This document shows, piece after piece, positions 24,456-37,600 of a stretch of DNA of 64,000 bases (the stretch's first letter is position 1; the number at the start of each line of letters is the position of its first letter). Made by a program: the position numbers and the translations under genes. The DNA comes from Cruorifilaria tuberocauda (lineage: Eukaryota > Nematoda > Chromadorea > Rhabditida > Onchocercidae): the NCBI GenBank assembly GCA_013365365.1, contig JABVXU010000034.1:62001-126000 (forward strand), in the 5' to 3' direction. Under the pieces are notes generated by a model. It was not told where the DNA came from and ran no database searches. It worked only from the letters and a program-made list of their open reading frames with translations.

Positions 24456-26796
24456 ATGTCGAATCGGATGAACGCAACTGTACAGATTTCAGGATTACGG
24501 ACACCAACACGTTGTATGTTTTTTGGAAGTATGATACACAGAGATGCTTAGTTTGTGTAGCTAATTAAATTTACATAAAGCCAATGGAACTCATGAAGCA
24601 ATGCAAAACTGGGAACATAAAATTATAATTTATTAATTTGATTTCAGCTGAAGATGCATCGCCACAACAACCGCGTCGTCTTGAAGTAGTTTCAAAACAA
24701 GCAACCAAGGTTACTGCTATCTCCACTCGCTTGGAGTGGAAGATTGACCAGGTGATATTAGTGTTTTGTTTTCTTTGTCCTAGATGTTGTATATTTCATA
24801 GTACGGGTAACACTTTTATAGGTTTAGTCAGCATATAGAATCTAATCTTTATCATTTTTTCAGTTCGAAAAACTGATGAAATTATTCAAAAATGGGCATA
24901 ATTTAATCAGTAAACAGTTCGGTTGTCCACAAGCACCTACAGTAACATGGGAACTACATGTTTATCCTAATGGGAAACGAGAAGAGGATGTTGGCAATGT
25001 TTCTTTCTTTTTGCGTCAAGTGGGCTTGCAGGTAACTGATAATGTAATTATTTTGAGAAACTGGAAGCTCCATAGATTAAATATGTGCGTGCAACACCGT
25101 AATTATTAGAAAATCTTATAGCAGCTTTATCATTTTTCAGCGTGGTGAAGATCCCATAATGACAGAATTTCAAATTTACGCGTTGGATGCAAATTCATTA
25201 AGAGTTAGCGTCTGTAGAGATACCAAAGATTTTACCAATCAGCAAGGTCGCGGGAAATTTCAAGTTTGTTATTGATGCTAAGCACCAACTTTAATGATTC
25301 ATATTAATGCTATTTATGTTTATGGTAAAAAGAAAGCAGGAAGCTAGCTCCCAAAATTGCATATAAATAGATGCTAAAAGTGTATTGCACAGATATGAAG
25401 CAATTACTGAAATTTGAATCAATGAGGCTTTTGCTTTCAAACGTTGTCAACGTAAAAATTGATGCCCCATATATTCAAAGGTTTCACGAGATAAGATGAT
25501 GGCGGCATTGAAAACAGATGGAGCTCTACTTTTGATTTGTGAGGTTGAATATTTTCCTCCCGGATCAAAGATTAGCGTTGAACAAGCTGTGGAAGCGGAG
25601 CCTCTAGATGATTTTGATGAAAAAAACGAGGTTTCAATACGGGATTCTCTTAAAGATATGCTAGACAGTGAACTCTTTGCAGATTGCACTATAAAGGTAC
25701 ATCTGCTTATCTTTTCCACCTTTGAAGTAGTTGATTGTATCATTATCCTACAGATGGTTAAATTTCTAAAACAGATCTAGTTGTTGTATGCCTTATGATA
25801 GTTTATATATTTTGTAGGTTGGTAATAAGACACTTAAAGCTCACCGGTGTATATTGGGACAGCACAGTGAAGTATTCCGTTCAATGTTTGCGCAGGAATC
25901 GATGTTGGAAGCTCAAAAAGGGATTATTGATATTCAGGATTCAAGGTTTGAACCTGTAAGTAACAGTGATTCATTTCCAGAGAGTTCATTGTATATTAAG
26001 TTGCTCATTCAAAACAATATTTTATTTCGGCAATCATATCAAATTTTAAGGTACGGGCTATGGTAGACTACATATATACAGGTTCGACAGATCTTGTGGA
26101 AGGTTATGCAGAAGATGTTTTGGCTATAGCTGATAAATACGCCATCCTGCCTCTTAAGGAGCAATGCGAGCGATATCTCTCAACTACTATTAACTGTAAA
26201 AATGTTGCCTCTACTGCAGTATTTGCTGATACTTATTCGGCTTCGATACTGAAACAAGTTAGAACCGATATTTGAAATTATTTTTACGCTATAGTGACTT
26301 TTGTTTTGTTTCGGATAACATTTTAAGGACTTTATGAGTTGTGGTCAGTAGAAATTGCTGTACAATCAAAGAGTTTTCGTTTGTTATAATATCATTAACA
26401 TTTTTTAATTTCATCTCCTATTCCACCTAAAATTGTTTACTGTAGTTAGTTATTTCGAAGAAGAGCATTTCCTTCTAGAATTAAAAGATTTCCATTTTGT
26501 TTTCATTTCTCCCGAGATCAAATAATCTCATTTTTATACAGGCATGCACGAAGTATATGTCATTGCATCACCGAGACGTGTTACGCTCCGCAGAGTGGAA
26601 ACAGATGAAGAGAGAAAGATCAGAATTGGCAAACGATCTTTTGGAATCAGTGTTGGTTGGTGATGGTGTTACAAATCCCGGAGATTTTAGTTTCAGCGGC
26701 AGCGACGAAAGCAATGTGGCGGGTTCTGGTAACATTTTAGTAAATGATAATCGGCCACCACTTCGAAAACGTGTGCGACGAGCTGCTATCAGATAA
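24456..26796 (+). CDS. MATH-BTB protein (BATH-42/43 and SPOP-like Cullin-3 adaptor)
   Basis: Eight exons: 24456-24513, 24648-24751, 24864-25031, 25141-25263, 25481-25696, 25818-25955, 26051-26257, 26542-26796. All phases agree, giving 422 residues. The start ATG opens MSNRMNATVQISGLRTPTRS. A MATH domain follows (about residues 35-165; TRLEWKIDQFEKL, VTWELHVYPNGKREEDVGN, KFQVSRDKMM). The BTB domain covers about 210-320 (ELFADCTIKVGNKTLKAHRC, ILGQHSEVFRSMFAQ, VDYIYTGSTDL, ADKYAILPLKEQCERYL). A BACK/3-box-like helical region and a basic tail (PPLRKRVRRAAIR, possible nuclear signal) complete it. In such proteins MATH binds the substrate and BTB binds Cullin-3, so the product is expected to direct ubiquitination. 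Charged exons at 21620-22222 could form an alternative 5' end through an in-phase acceptor at 24485. Confidence 0.92.
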
Positions 26797-27994
26797 AGTT
26801 TCACCGAGATGGTATTAGACATTTTTTTATTGTTTACTGGTTATTAATTGAAGAAATGGTTATGTTTTGAATGGTAACAACTATGCATTGTTTGGCCGCT
26901 GCATCATCTCTGAGGTAACAATTTACGTTCTGTCAATATTTGTGTTCAGTTAAATATCTTCATTGCACTGATCTTCTTTTATTTTGGAAAGAAATTCTGG
27001 TCGCATCAATTAGCATCGATAGTGCATATTTATACTTTGATTTAATCCACCAATTTTAACAGATCTCTCAATGTTTTTGCTGTTGACTGCTTCCAGTGTT
27101 TACAGAAGTTCAATTAACTTGAATCTTAAATACTTAAATTGGAAATAATTCTTGCATCCTTATAAAAAATAATTTCACTGTGATTATTTCATTTTTAGTT
27201 TGTCCTTTTGCCAATCACACTTTATTTCTGTCAATCATTGTTTAATTATTGGATTTGAATTTACTACGTATCTCATTTTTTTTAAACTTGTATGAATTAT
27301 TTCGATATTCCCAGTTAAAACATTTTTTTTTGTAATTTTTTTGGTCAATATAGCTTTTTACATTAAGCCCATTGCTGGATGTTTTTTCTCATCTACAAAA
27401 TGTTATTTCAACATACTTTTTTATCCAACTAATCTATTCGAATTTAGTTTTTTACTATGCCTTTGATCAGGTCGCGACCACATTTTTTACTAGCGCAATG
27501 AAAATTTTACAAATGACGTTGTAGGAATGACATTTTAGTTCCCTTAAATTAGATTATCATCTTGGTTGGTTGCTATCCATTTGTCTGGCTCATATGTTCT
27601 CCCTGATTTGCAAAATTTTCCTACTTTGTATAAAATGTTTTGACAAAATTATCGCTATTTTAGAAGTTCATAAGCGCCATTATCGTTTGCAAAATATTTA
27701 TTGTCAGCATTATGCCGGATCTTCAATGTCTTTGATGCTACATTCAAGCATTATAGAATATGATTATAATGGAAGATTACGGTGACATATTTGAAAGTTG
27801 TCAACTGGTAGTCAGACTTCAAAGGTCAGAATCGTGTGAGTTGTGTTAGCATTGGTAGGGATATCAGTTTGATGAGGGTTAGATATAATATTGTCGATTA
27901 TAATTACTTGAAAAGTTAGAAATGTTCAGTAATAGGATGGTGTGGATTAATAAGTAACTGTCCACTATCCCTTCTTTGAGATGTGAATTTTTAA
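26797..27994. other. Intergenic DNA, nothing recognised
   Basis: The 3' flank of the BATH gene and 5' flank of the 5-phosphatase gene. T-rich, with one non-conserved open frame (27570-27785). No repeat or RNA gene seen. Confidence 0.55.
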
Positions 27995-30047
27995 ATGAAT
28001 GCGTTAAATTGGAGAATAGTCTGTGTCACCTATAACGTCAACAGCAGGAAACCTGAAAGTGATCAGATTCATCAACTTTTACCATATGATGATGCAAAAA
28101 ATGCTGTTATTGTTGCGGTTGGATTACAGGTTTATATTTCTTTTCCCTATATATGATCAAATAGATCTCTATGAGTGGAATGCATCTCATTAAATCTTTG
28201 TAGCGTGAAAGCATATTATATGAAAAATGACATGGTTAAAATTATCTTTTATAAGATTTTTTTAATTTTTCTTACTACATTGTCTTGTTTATGAATCAAG
28301 AATGAAAAAATGATATACATCCGTTCCTTGTTTTCTTTTGATGTGTCATCTGTTTTCCTGTTCGTGCTCCTCACTCCTTTTTCTATACCATTCCAAACTT
28401 TACAGAGAAGATTGAGTTAATGTTTTTAAACTTTGTTTATCTTAAGGAACTTTCTCATTTGGAATTATTTGGTACGATACCGGCCGAAACAACTTGGTTG
28501 TCAATTCTGACATCATGGATGAATGCTCATGGAAAATCACTTCTTTGTAAGACATCACTTGCTTGGAATTTGTTACTCATTTTTGCTCAGTTGGAAGTGT
28601 TTCCTCTGGTGAATGAGATCAACTCACGACAGTCACGGTCTAGTTTAGGAGGTCTTACTGGTCATAAAGGAAGTGTATCGCTACGAATAAAGTTCAGAGC
28701 AAGTTACCAGATTATCTTTCATTCTTTTTTTTTTAATATGAAAGTAGAGAAAAACTTCGGTTTTCCATAACAAGGCAAAGAAACGGTAGAAATTCTCAGT
28801 TAAAGTATTAAAAGCTATTGTTTTAAAAGATTTTTTTTCATTTTAAGTTGCAGAAATTAATCCATAAGTTAACATTTATATAGAGAGTTCCAGGATGAAA
28901 GTGCATTGGTTTTTATCACATCACATCTTCTACCAAATGCAAGTAATTATGAAAAAAGATGTTTGCAATATAAATATGGAAAAGCTTGTGCTTTTGATGA
29001 TGTATCAGGGAACAGTGATGAGAATAATAATGTAATATGGCTAGGTGATTTTAATTGGCGAGTAGATCAACTCACATCTCAAGAAATGATTATGTATGTT
29101 TTCGAGCTGTCTAGCTTTTTTTTTGAAGTTTTTTTTTTTGATTTATATATTATTTCTTACGAGAAAATAACGTTTCTTTTCCTAGTGATTGTTGTAGTGG
29201 GTCGGTATTAAGTTTTCCATGACGACTATTTCAGGAAGCTGGCTGAATTGCATTCTAACGATCACATGGACAAATTGGTCGATAAATTTGATCAGTTAAA
29301 AAGAGCTCAAAGAAACGGACAAGCTTTTATGGATTACCGTGAAGAGAAAATTTGCTTCGCTCCCACTTACCGCCTTATGGTAATTCTGCCCATAAATTAC
29401 TGTTCTGTTTTTTGTCCAGTAAAAATTTTTAATTATATAAATCATATAAACAGTATATCATTTCTGGAAGTGTATTTAAAATACTACTTTTTTCCATTTC
29501 ATGTTGATTCCCTTTTTTGAACGGTTTTTTATTTTTATAGGTTGGTTCCTCTTATTACGACGAAGAACGTGTACCATCTTGGTGCGATCGAATTCTTTTC
29601 AAAGGGAAATCTCTACGTTGTGAGCGGTACGAAGCAAACCAAATGGTCACTTTGTCCGATCATTTCCCAGTTTATGCTTATTTTATTTTATCTAAACCAA
29701 TATTAGGACAGTATTCTCAATGGAAAGTTTGTTTTGAAAAAGTACCTCGCTGGTACAATATTGTACCATTTACATGTCGGTTTTCATATTTGGATGATTT
29801 CTGGAGGAATAGTGGATCATATCGTGATTGGATCGCGATTTATTCAGCAGATATTCCTAATTCTTTGCAGCCACTGACTTGGTTGTACGTGATTTCTTGT
29901 TATAATACGGTTGTAGCAAATAGATCAGTTACTATTGCGGAATTTCCATGTTTGAATGCTGGGCATTATCGTGTCGGATACTTTAGTGCATATAAAAATT
30001 GTTTGCAAGGTTTGTCCGATATTTTTGAAGTAGAATTCATTAAGTAG
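27995..30047 (+). CDS. cil-1: Inositol polyphosphate 5-phosphatase with SKICH domain (CIL-1/INPP5K type)
   Basis: Exons 27995-28129, 28447-28691, 28884-29093, 29235-29379, 29541-30047 give about 413 residues ending in TAG. The 5-phosphatase core shows its standard motifs in order: CVTYNVNSRKP, GLQELSHLE, GLTGHKGSVS, WLGDFNWRVD, FAPTYRL, PSWCDRILFKG and LSDHFPVYA. The last exon continues into a SKICH domain (RWYNIVPFTCRFSY and DWIAIYSADIPNS), a membrane-targeting module found in INPP5J/INPP5K and in C. elegans CIL-1. The expected reaction is removal of the 5-phosphate of PI(4,5)P2 or PI(3,4,5)P3. The join between exons 2 and 3 is uncertain: both available GT donors (28692 and 28700) are weak, each fitting a different nearby acceptor. 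An AATAAA lies about 75 nt past the stop. The gene is convergent with the NYN RNase gene. Confidence 0.9.
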
Positions 30048-30280
30048 TAAGAGTGAAAGATTACAACTGTTAAATGCAGGAAAATGAGGAAAATACTAAT
30101 AGAAAGTAATGTATTTTTAGAAATAAAAAGTCAGCAAACTTATTACTGTTAAATGTATGAAACATCATATAATTCGCAATTATATGCATTTTTTCATTTT
30201 GTCGCGCTGTGCTATGCAATGCTCATGTTTATTCCTACAATGCATGTCATGTGTATTTAAATTGCTATTACCGAGGCTCT

Positions 30281-33200
30281 TTACGCGAATCTGATGTTCC
30301 AATTATTCATGTGCTCGAAGTATGCATTTACAATTTGCTCAGCCTCCAAAGGACTTCCATTCCGTGACAGCAAAATATTACGAAGCATACTGCTATCCAA
30401 ATGTAACTCATCAACTAGCGATTTCCACATAAGCTCTTTCTCTATGTCCAACTGAAAATGGCCGAAACTGTTCAAAGATTGAAGAAATGGAATCTAGACA
30501 ATAAAATCTTTCGAAAAAAATTTGAAGCGGGATCATTTCGCTAAATTTTTGAAAGTCCATCTAACAACGAATTCCCTGAAAGAATGTATAACGATCACAT
30601 TACCCTCCACCTTAATGAAAACGGAAGAAACAAGAAAGCAATAAGGATATATACAAATTTTTCATGTTTAGAGAGTTCTGCTGAAGCAGCTTCTGATCTT
30701 TTCTGAAATTATACAAAGTTTCAATGTTTATTGACGAATTTCATACAAAAAGTTCCAGAGAAAGCGAATTTCAAAAAAAAAAAAGATTTCAACATTTTTG
30801 TGAGGAATGTGCATAAGCAATAGTTTCAAATAAAATAACTGACCCTGTCACCTTTGAATAATCTCTTTTCTAGTTCATATCTTGTCCACATTTTGAAAGA
30901 TTGCGGATTATTGACTCAGTGGGAGATGCTTTATAACCAATATTTTCTTTTACTATGAAGGACTGTAAATGTTCAAAAAATGAGCAAAAATGTTACATTA
31001 TTACATGAAAATATAACTGAAGTATTGCAAGAAGATTAAAAATACCTTTGCAATCTCTCAAGAATAACTAATCATATTTAAAAATTCGGTAAATTAAGAA
31101 ATGACTAGCAAAATATTTCTGTATTTTTAACCGTATGCTATGGCCGTTCTTTTCAAGGTTCTATCAACTCCACCGAAGAAAAGAATTCTACGTATCTTAC
31201 AGTGGGTTTGCTTGTGTCAGATTTCGAGTCTTCGTTATCTGCGCTTTCCTGGGGATTTGAATAACCGAAAATATTAAAGCTATCTTCAGCAAAATTGAAA
31301 CTGATGTGTGGTTGATGTGCATCATTATATCGTCCTTGTAACTGGTACTATAAATTAAAGGATTAATAAGAGCTCTACATACGAATCTTTATATATATTA
31401 TAAAAGATCACTATCACTAAGGTAAAGACGATAGTCTGCTCAATTTTCAAATTACGTCAAGATATGTTCTACGAGTAGAATAAAATATTCTTTTAAATTA
31501 ATTAAGGTCCCTCAGAAGCCATCCTGGATAACACACAAAAGGAATTAAACAAATTAAAAAAATTACTTTCAGTTCTTGGTTCTCAGTATTGTTCCGCCAG
31601 CAATGCAAAGCTTTTACACCTTCATCTTCTACAGTTTCGTCTTCTTCTTCACCATCTTTCACTAGTTCCTTATATACGCAAATAAAGGGTAACATTTTAA
31701 CTGGCTTATTACATAGATTATACTTAGGTAACGGTTTCCCTATAATAATATCGTCATTACTCTAAGAAACTGTAGCCAAAATAAATGTTCCATTTTTAAC
31801 TAAAATTAAATTATTAATAGGAGAAATCTAAAAAATTAGAAATTTGAATCACCACTTATATGGAGTAGTTATCGTTTGAAACAGACCTTCGGCAGGTATA
31901 CACTGAGCCTCGGCTAATCCATAAATTTCATCTATGCGTCTAAGTACTTCTTTTCTACGTTCTTCAGACCATACCTCATTTTTGACAAGATCATAATCAT
32001 CGTCTTCTGGCAAACTATAAAACTGTTCTGAAACTAATAACGAATAAGTCGACAAAAATAAATTGTATTAAAATAATAGAATTAAGCCATATCTGAATAA
32101 AGAAATTAACACCGTACATCTTGAACAACATATACATTTGACCACGAGTTATGCAACTACACTACTATTAACATATTAAATATTTAGATATATATAATAT
32201 TAATACCATGTCATAAAATTAAAATTTAATTCCAAAAAGCAAAAAAATTACCAACTTTGTAGTTGATACAAGTGAAATGTCCTTTGTAATATTTATCGCC
32301 TTTCGCACTCGTAAAAAATATGGGCTTTTTTACATCATTCATAAATGTTAAGATTATATTACGTGAACGTACTCGATGCAGTTGCGGAAAACATGCTAGA
32401 TGGTCCCGAAATTTATCCCAAAACAAATATTATTCCGCATCAATGAGTAATGAAAATATTTTGCATTAAAAATAAGGTAAAAAACTGCATCTAATATTTA
32501 ATTGAGAATTCGATGTACCACTTGTCATCAAAGAGCCATGAGTTCTGAATCTCACTATCTGTGATTCATTTGATTTCATGGCAATTACAGCTAAAAATAT
32601 ATAAAATTACCTGCGTAATGACAGAACCGCAAGCATCTCTTGCAACAGTAAGAGCAACAAGATCATCATGCAACATATGCGGTACCACTATTAACAGTTT
32701 CAAAGCACTAAGATCCTTAAAGGGCAGCAACTAAGGTATCGGTATTTGAAGATCTTTGCGGACAGAACACAAATAACTAATTTAGTATATGAGATTATTA
32801 GAAAACAAAAAATATTAACTATAAAAAGATAGACGATTTAAAAAAGATGCCTTCCAAATATGGAAATTTTTTAAGTCTTTTTTGTAAATACAAAATTTTG
32901 GTATGACAACTTCGACCGCATGTCCTCTCCTGATAAAATACCGCATGATCGGTAACAGCAACAAACAATCTAACTGTTTCCTGCAATTTTGATTAAATTA
33001 AGTAAATGCAGATTATGCACAGTATATCAATAATTTGATATATGTAAATTGTGGCATATTTCTTGCATTAATATTCCACTCAATTCAAGTTACTTCTAGT
33101 AATATCATCCATCTAAAATCAAGCATAGTACAGTTGCCATGACAAAAAACTTCCTTAAAATGCTGAAATTTAAAGTTGCTTAATGGAATATATATTCAGG

Positions 33201-34294
33201 AAATATCACTAAGCAGCGGAGAACAGTACATAAACATAAACCAATTTCCTTCCAGGGATGAAAGGTGAACTAATGAAGTTGATAAAAAAATGTGAAAGTT
33301 GAATAGCAGAAAAATACTTTGTGATATGGTTGATAGCATCACTAATACATAACAATAAAAAGTACATTCGATTAAAAAAGAAAAAAACATACTCAGCAGG
33401 ACTTTTTCTCATATACATCACATTCATAGCATCAATGATAAGTAAACGCTTAGCTGCATGTTGTGTTACCTTTAGAAGTGAAGCAATATTATCTACAAAT
33501 AATAAATTGAATTATCTCAATCATTAATGGTACATTCTCATGTGAAATGAAGGGAGTAAAAAACGTCCTATCTTCCCAAAAAGTGGCAGCTATTGTTCTA
33601 TCCAGTCTGCAAAACAGCATCTTATCCTTTTCTTTTATACAACATATTCATCCATATTTTTTTACTTTAAAGTAAAATCACCTGTTGGTAAATATTCCTT
33701 AGCACATCTCGCTAACTCATCGACCTTCGCTCTCCCATCAAACTGTACCATTCTCATCTCCCAATACTGCTTTGAAGTATACGCTTCACTTGTGAAATCT
33801 ATATATGAATCTCACGAATATATTGGCGGTCCGTTATTTTAATTACACGAGGTTTGAGAACAAACATAATCTATGCCATTTGAAAACGTTTATTTATTTG
33901 TTCAATTATCACGTGAGGCATTTCAGTAATTCGACTGGTAGTCTGTCCATAATATGGTGGCAGATGAGGATTTCCTGTTTCAAAATCTTCAATGTTCCGC
34001 AATATGTCTTGCAAAAATGAAAAATGTTAGTAATATTTTCACTATGACCGCAATCAACATGAATAATTTGATTAGGCATTTCTGTTGTTCATGATTTCAA
34101 ATCTTTATTTTTGTCAACAATAGATACAGATATGAAAAAACAAATTCCATCGAAATTATAATTGCTTCCTTTAAGGTCAAGGTATGATTCGATTTATACG
34201 TGAATTATCAAGAAATCTTAGATAAGAAAAACCCCGTTCTCAGTAAGCATTGTTGATATTCGAGACATCTCGGTAGTAAAGCATCAGGGTCCAT
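30281..34294 (-). CDS. NYN-domain (Zc3h12a-like) endoribonuclease, RDE-8/NYN-related
   Basis: Read on the minus strand. Supported exons: 33798-33682, 33492-33393, 32980-32851, 32730-32611, 32417-32252, 32027-31887, 31700-31567, 31347-31201 and 30451-30281 (TAA); phases agree. Two further coding-like segments upstream (about 34294-34233 with an ATG, and 34009-33850) are likely N-terminal exons whose junctions I could not settle. The nuclease core reads AAKRLLIIDAMNVMYM, MRYFIRRGHAVEVVIPKF, LHDDLVALTVARDACGSVIT and DKFRDHL. The acidic residues in IDAMN, HDD and QDKF correspond to the catalytic set of Zc3h12a (MCPIP1). No CCCH zinc finger follows; instead there is an acidic C-terminal region. 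C. elegans RDE-8 and NYN-1/2, which cleave RNAi target mRNAs, have this domain; relation to them is inference. Oddities: one probable GC donor (32850) and one acceptor at 32418 that reads GG instead of AG. Confidence 0.72.
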
Positions 34295-34671
34295 AGAACC
34301 TAAAGTATCGTCGCCATCATACTATTCGGTTATTTTAGATCATAGCTATTCTTATAACATGAGTGAATAAAAGGAGTACATTACTAGTGAGTTATAGCAT
34401 ATTCGAAACTAGTACTTTATTTGAACTTTAGTGTGATTAAAAGGTAATATTGTTCAAAAGAGAAATGCTGAGCTACATTTCTAGCTAAGATGTAGTTTAA
34501 AAAAAGAATCGTGTATAAATCTGATGTTAGATTTCTGTGGAAAAGAAATTAACGATGCATCATCTAAAAAGAATTGATAGAAATTGATGGTAGCTTGAAC
34601 TATTTGGGAAGAAGTTTGATGTGGAAAAATATCGCAAAAGAGTACCAAAAAGTTTTCTGCATGATTTTCAG
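34295..34671. promoter_or_regulatory. Divergent intergenic region between the NYN RNase and PI4KA genes
   Basis: The two genes point away from each other from this interval, which must hold both 5' ends or a short unresolved PI4KA 5' exon. The frame at 34594-34671 is open and in phase with the first PI4KA exon but has no ATG, so the PI4KA start codon is not located. No core promoter motif is identified. Confidence 0.35.
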
Positions 34672-37600
34672 GTATCAGTAGAGAAAGTATTGGAGACTTT
34701 GCTCGACGGCGTAGACGGAAATGAGAAGCCGTTGAATTATAATATTCGAACGAAATTGCTTGCAACAGGGATTTATTTATTGTATTCTGAAGGGCGAGTA
34801 CGCTATGCTGATTGCTTTAATTAAAATAATGTTTATGTCAAAAATTATTGTATTATACTTCGTATTATTTTTGATTTCTGTTTGAAGTGAAATCTTTGTT
34901 TTTCATTAGGCTAAACATAATAAAAAATTGCTATTTTTATGCTTATCATTTTTTTTGTATTTTTTAGCATATGAATGATTTACTTCCAATTCTGTTAGAA
35001 ATTTACCGAACTTTGCCACGATTAAAATGGATCGATGATGGTGTTCCGAATCGACAAGATAGTACGTATTATTTGATTTATTGATATCGTTTTCTGGCAG
35101 GTATTAAATTAAATGAAATTAAAACATGGTTTATATATCATGGATTTATTACTGTACATGGTCCAGCAATAAATCGCATTAAATAACTTTATTATATTCA
35201 GCAGCTGTCGCTATTGGTTACACCTTTCTAAACCTTTTTTTTTCATTTTTGTAATTTTTTTGAATGCATGAAAAAATTCTCTTAATATATCAGCTGAAGT
35301 TCTTGTTTTGGATATCATCCTTATCTTTAATAAATTAGTTGTTTGATAGCGTAGATGAAGCAATAACAGGCGAATCTCTAATACTGTCTCAGCCGTTTTA
35401 CTCCGGTGTGGTACCACAAAAATAAAGCAAGCAAATTGTTACCAAAAGCCAAGTTTTTTTTCTTCTTATCCTTCATACCCCTTCATGTTTTTACCGCAAA
35501 TCATTTAAGTAAGCATATAATTATCTTCTAAATATTCCTTGGAGCGGATAACCGAAAAGATATCAAAATTTTCTAAAAATTCTTTTATCGGAAGCATAAT
35601 TTTTTACAAACCAATACGAACAGTGTTTACGTCTTGCTGTGATTTTTAGATTACTGCAGTTAACAAATTAATATGAAATTGAGAAGAAAGCAATTAGATA
35701 TCGAATGATAGCTAAATATTTTCAAACTTCTCTTCACAAATGCAACTAATTATCTCAACTATCTTCACAAATATCTAAATTTTTCTTACTTAAAATTATA
35801 TTCGGTCTTTAAATCTTATTTAAGAGTATATATGTGAATTATAGGCTAGATGAACCAAAGTGAAAAAACATTAAATTTTCAATTACTGTTTAAGCACTAG
35901 TGAAAAAATGAATGAATAATTCAAAATAGAATAAAATAAAACTTATTTAATTCTCAGAAAGTCGAGAATTGCATTCAGCCATCTTTTTGACACTAGGCAT
36001 ACTATCTAATTTTGTATTTCCAGATTTTTGGATGAGGCAGTTAATCATTATGCAAGTATGTTTTTTCAGAAGTGCCGGTACACGAACAATTCGCAATGTG
36101 TTTCAATACTATTCTTAGTGAACTTGCTTCAAATTATCCAGATGTGCGTGATATTATTATCTCTGCACAAATCGAATTGCTCATGGTCACTTCTGATATC
36201 ATTATAGATATTTGTGATCAGGTGCAACCACAATTCCAGACAAAATGTATACGTTTGCTTTCTGTACCACTGACTCGATTAGACTGTATAGTACATTTGA
36301 CGATGAAAACCCAAGATTAGAATGAAATTTAAAGTAATGTAAAGCAAAGTTTGTTATTATTACATTGCTTACTCTATTTTTAGTTTTATATATTTTTGAT
36401 TTTCCTTCTCCTGAATATTTTCTATCTCAGTGTCTCAGTGATCATTTAATATTAATTTCAAAAAATTTTAGGCTATCTTATGCGAGTTATTTGTTTTATA
36501 ATTGGACTTCTTCGAGCATTCGGACGGTATAGTGGTAATAAGAATCGTCCATTAATTTCCGCTATTTATCCTGTACCCTTCATAATCAACAATATAGATC
36601 CGCACAGTGATCAGACAGATGGAATAAATGGGTTTGCGACTCATTTCTGTTTAATTTTTCAAATAGGTTATATTTACTTCATCCTAATGTATAGCTAGAT
36701 TCAAAAAATCGTTATTCAGGGCAGAGACTCTTCGGTTAACAACCGATTCTGAAAATTTTCTCTGGAATGATGCTGTCAATACAGAGAAGCAGGATCAGAA
36801 GGAACGTTTGCAGAAAATGTTCTCCAAACATGCGAGCAGCTTTGTATTGCCTCCTATTTTGGGCGGCAGTCTTCTAAAATTTAAATTTACAATTACCGAA
36901 TTGAATTCGTTCTCCAACATTGTTAGTTTGAACTGTTTAAATGTTGTTAAGATAATATAATTTTTTTGTTTGCTGATTTTAAGTTATTTTTTAATTTTAT
37001 CAAGTTGCAGATGGAACGGTTATTGAGAAGACCGCTTCTGGATGTCATAGATGGATATGCCACTGATGTGTATATGGTAAATGAATTTACTTTTCGATTT
37101 GATATCAGTCAAACTTTTTTCAATTTAATATCAGTTTTCATCTTATAATCTCTTTTGGTAAGCTAAAATTTGAAGCCGTATTCAGGCTGGACAAGTCAAA
37201 CGTTTCCCATACAAAACATTATCGGAATGTCTTTCACTGGTTTTTGTAACAGCCGCTAGAGATGCATATGCACCATATGATATGTTGAAGCTCGAAAAAT
37301 CATTGATTCAAAAATTTGCTCGAGAGGTAAAACATTCGAATAAATTCCCATAATATTAAAGATGTAATGAAAATGTATTATTTGCTTATAGTTTGGTATG
37401 TAAATCAAAAAGACTAGATCAATCTATTTCAGGTGAAAACATTTGCTGTAGAATTATATTCGAAGGGAGAAGATATTTTGAATGCGCAGAAATTAAACGA
37501 GGATGAACGAACATTACGTTGTCCGCTTCTGATTAATCGAGCAAAAATGAACGTTCTTTGTAGCTCGGTTTGTCTTGAACTCATGGTTTGGGCTACATGC

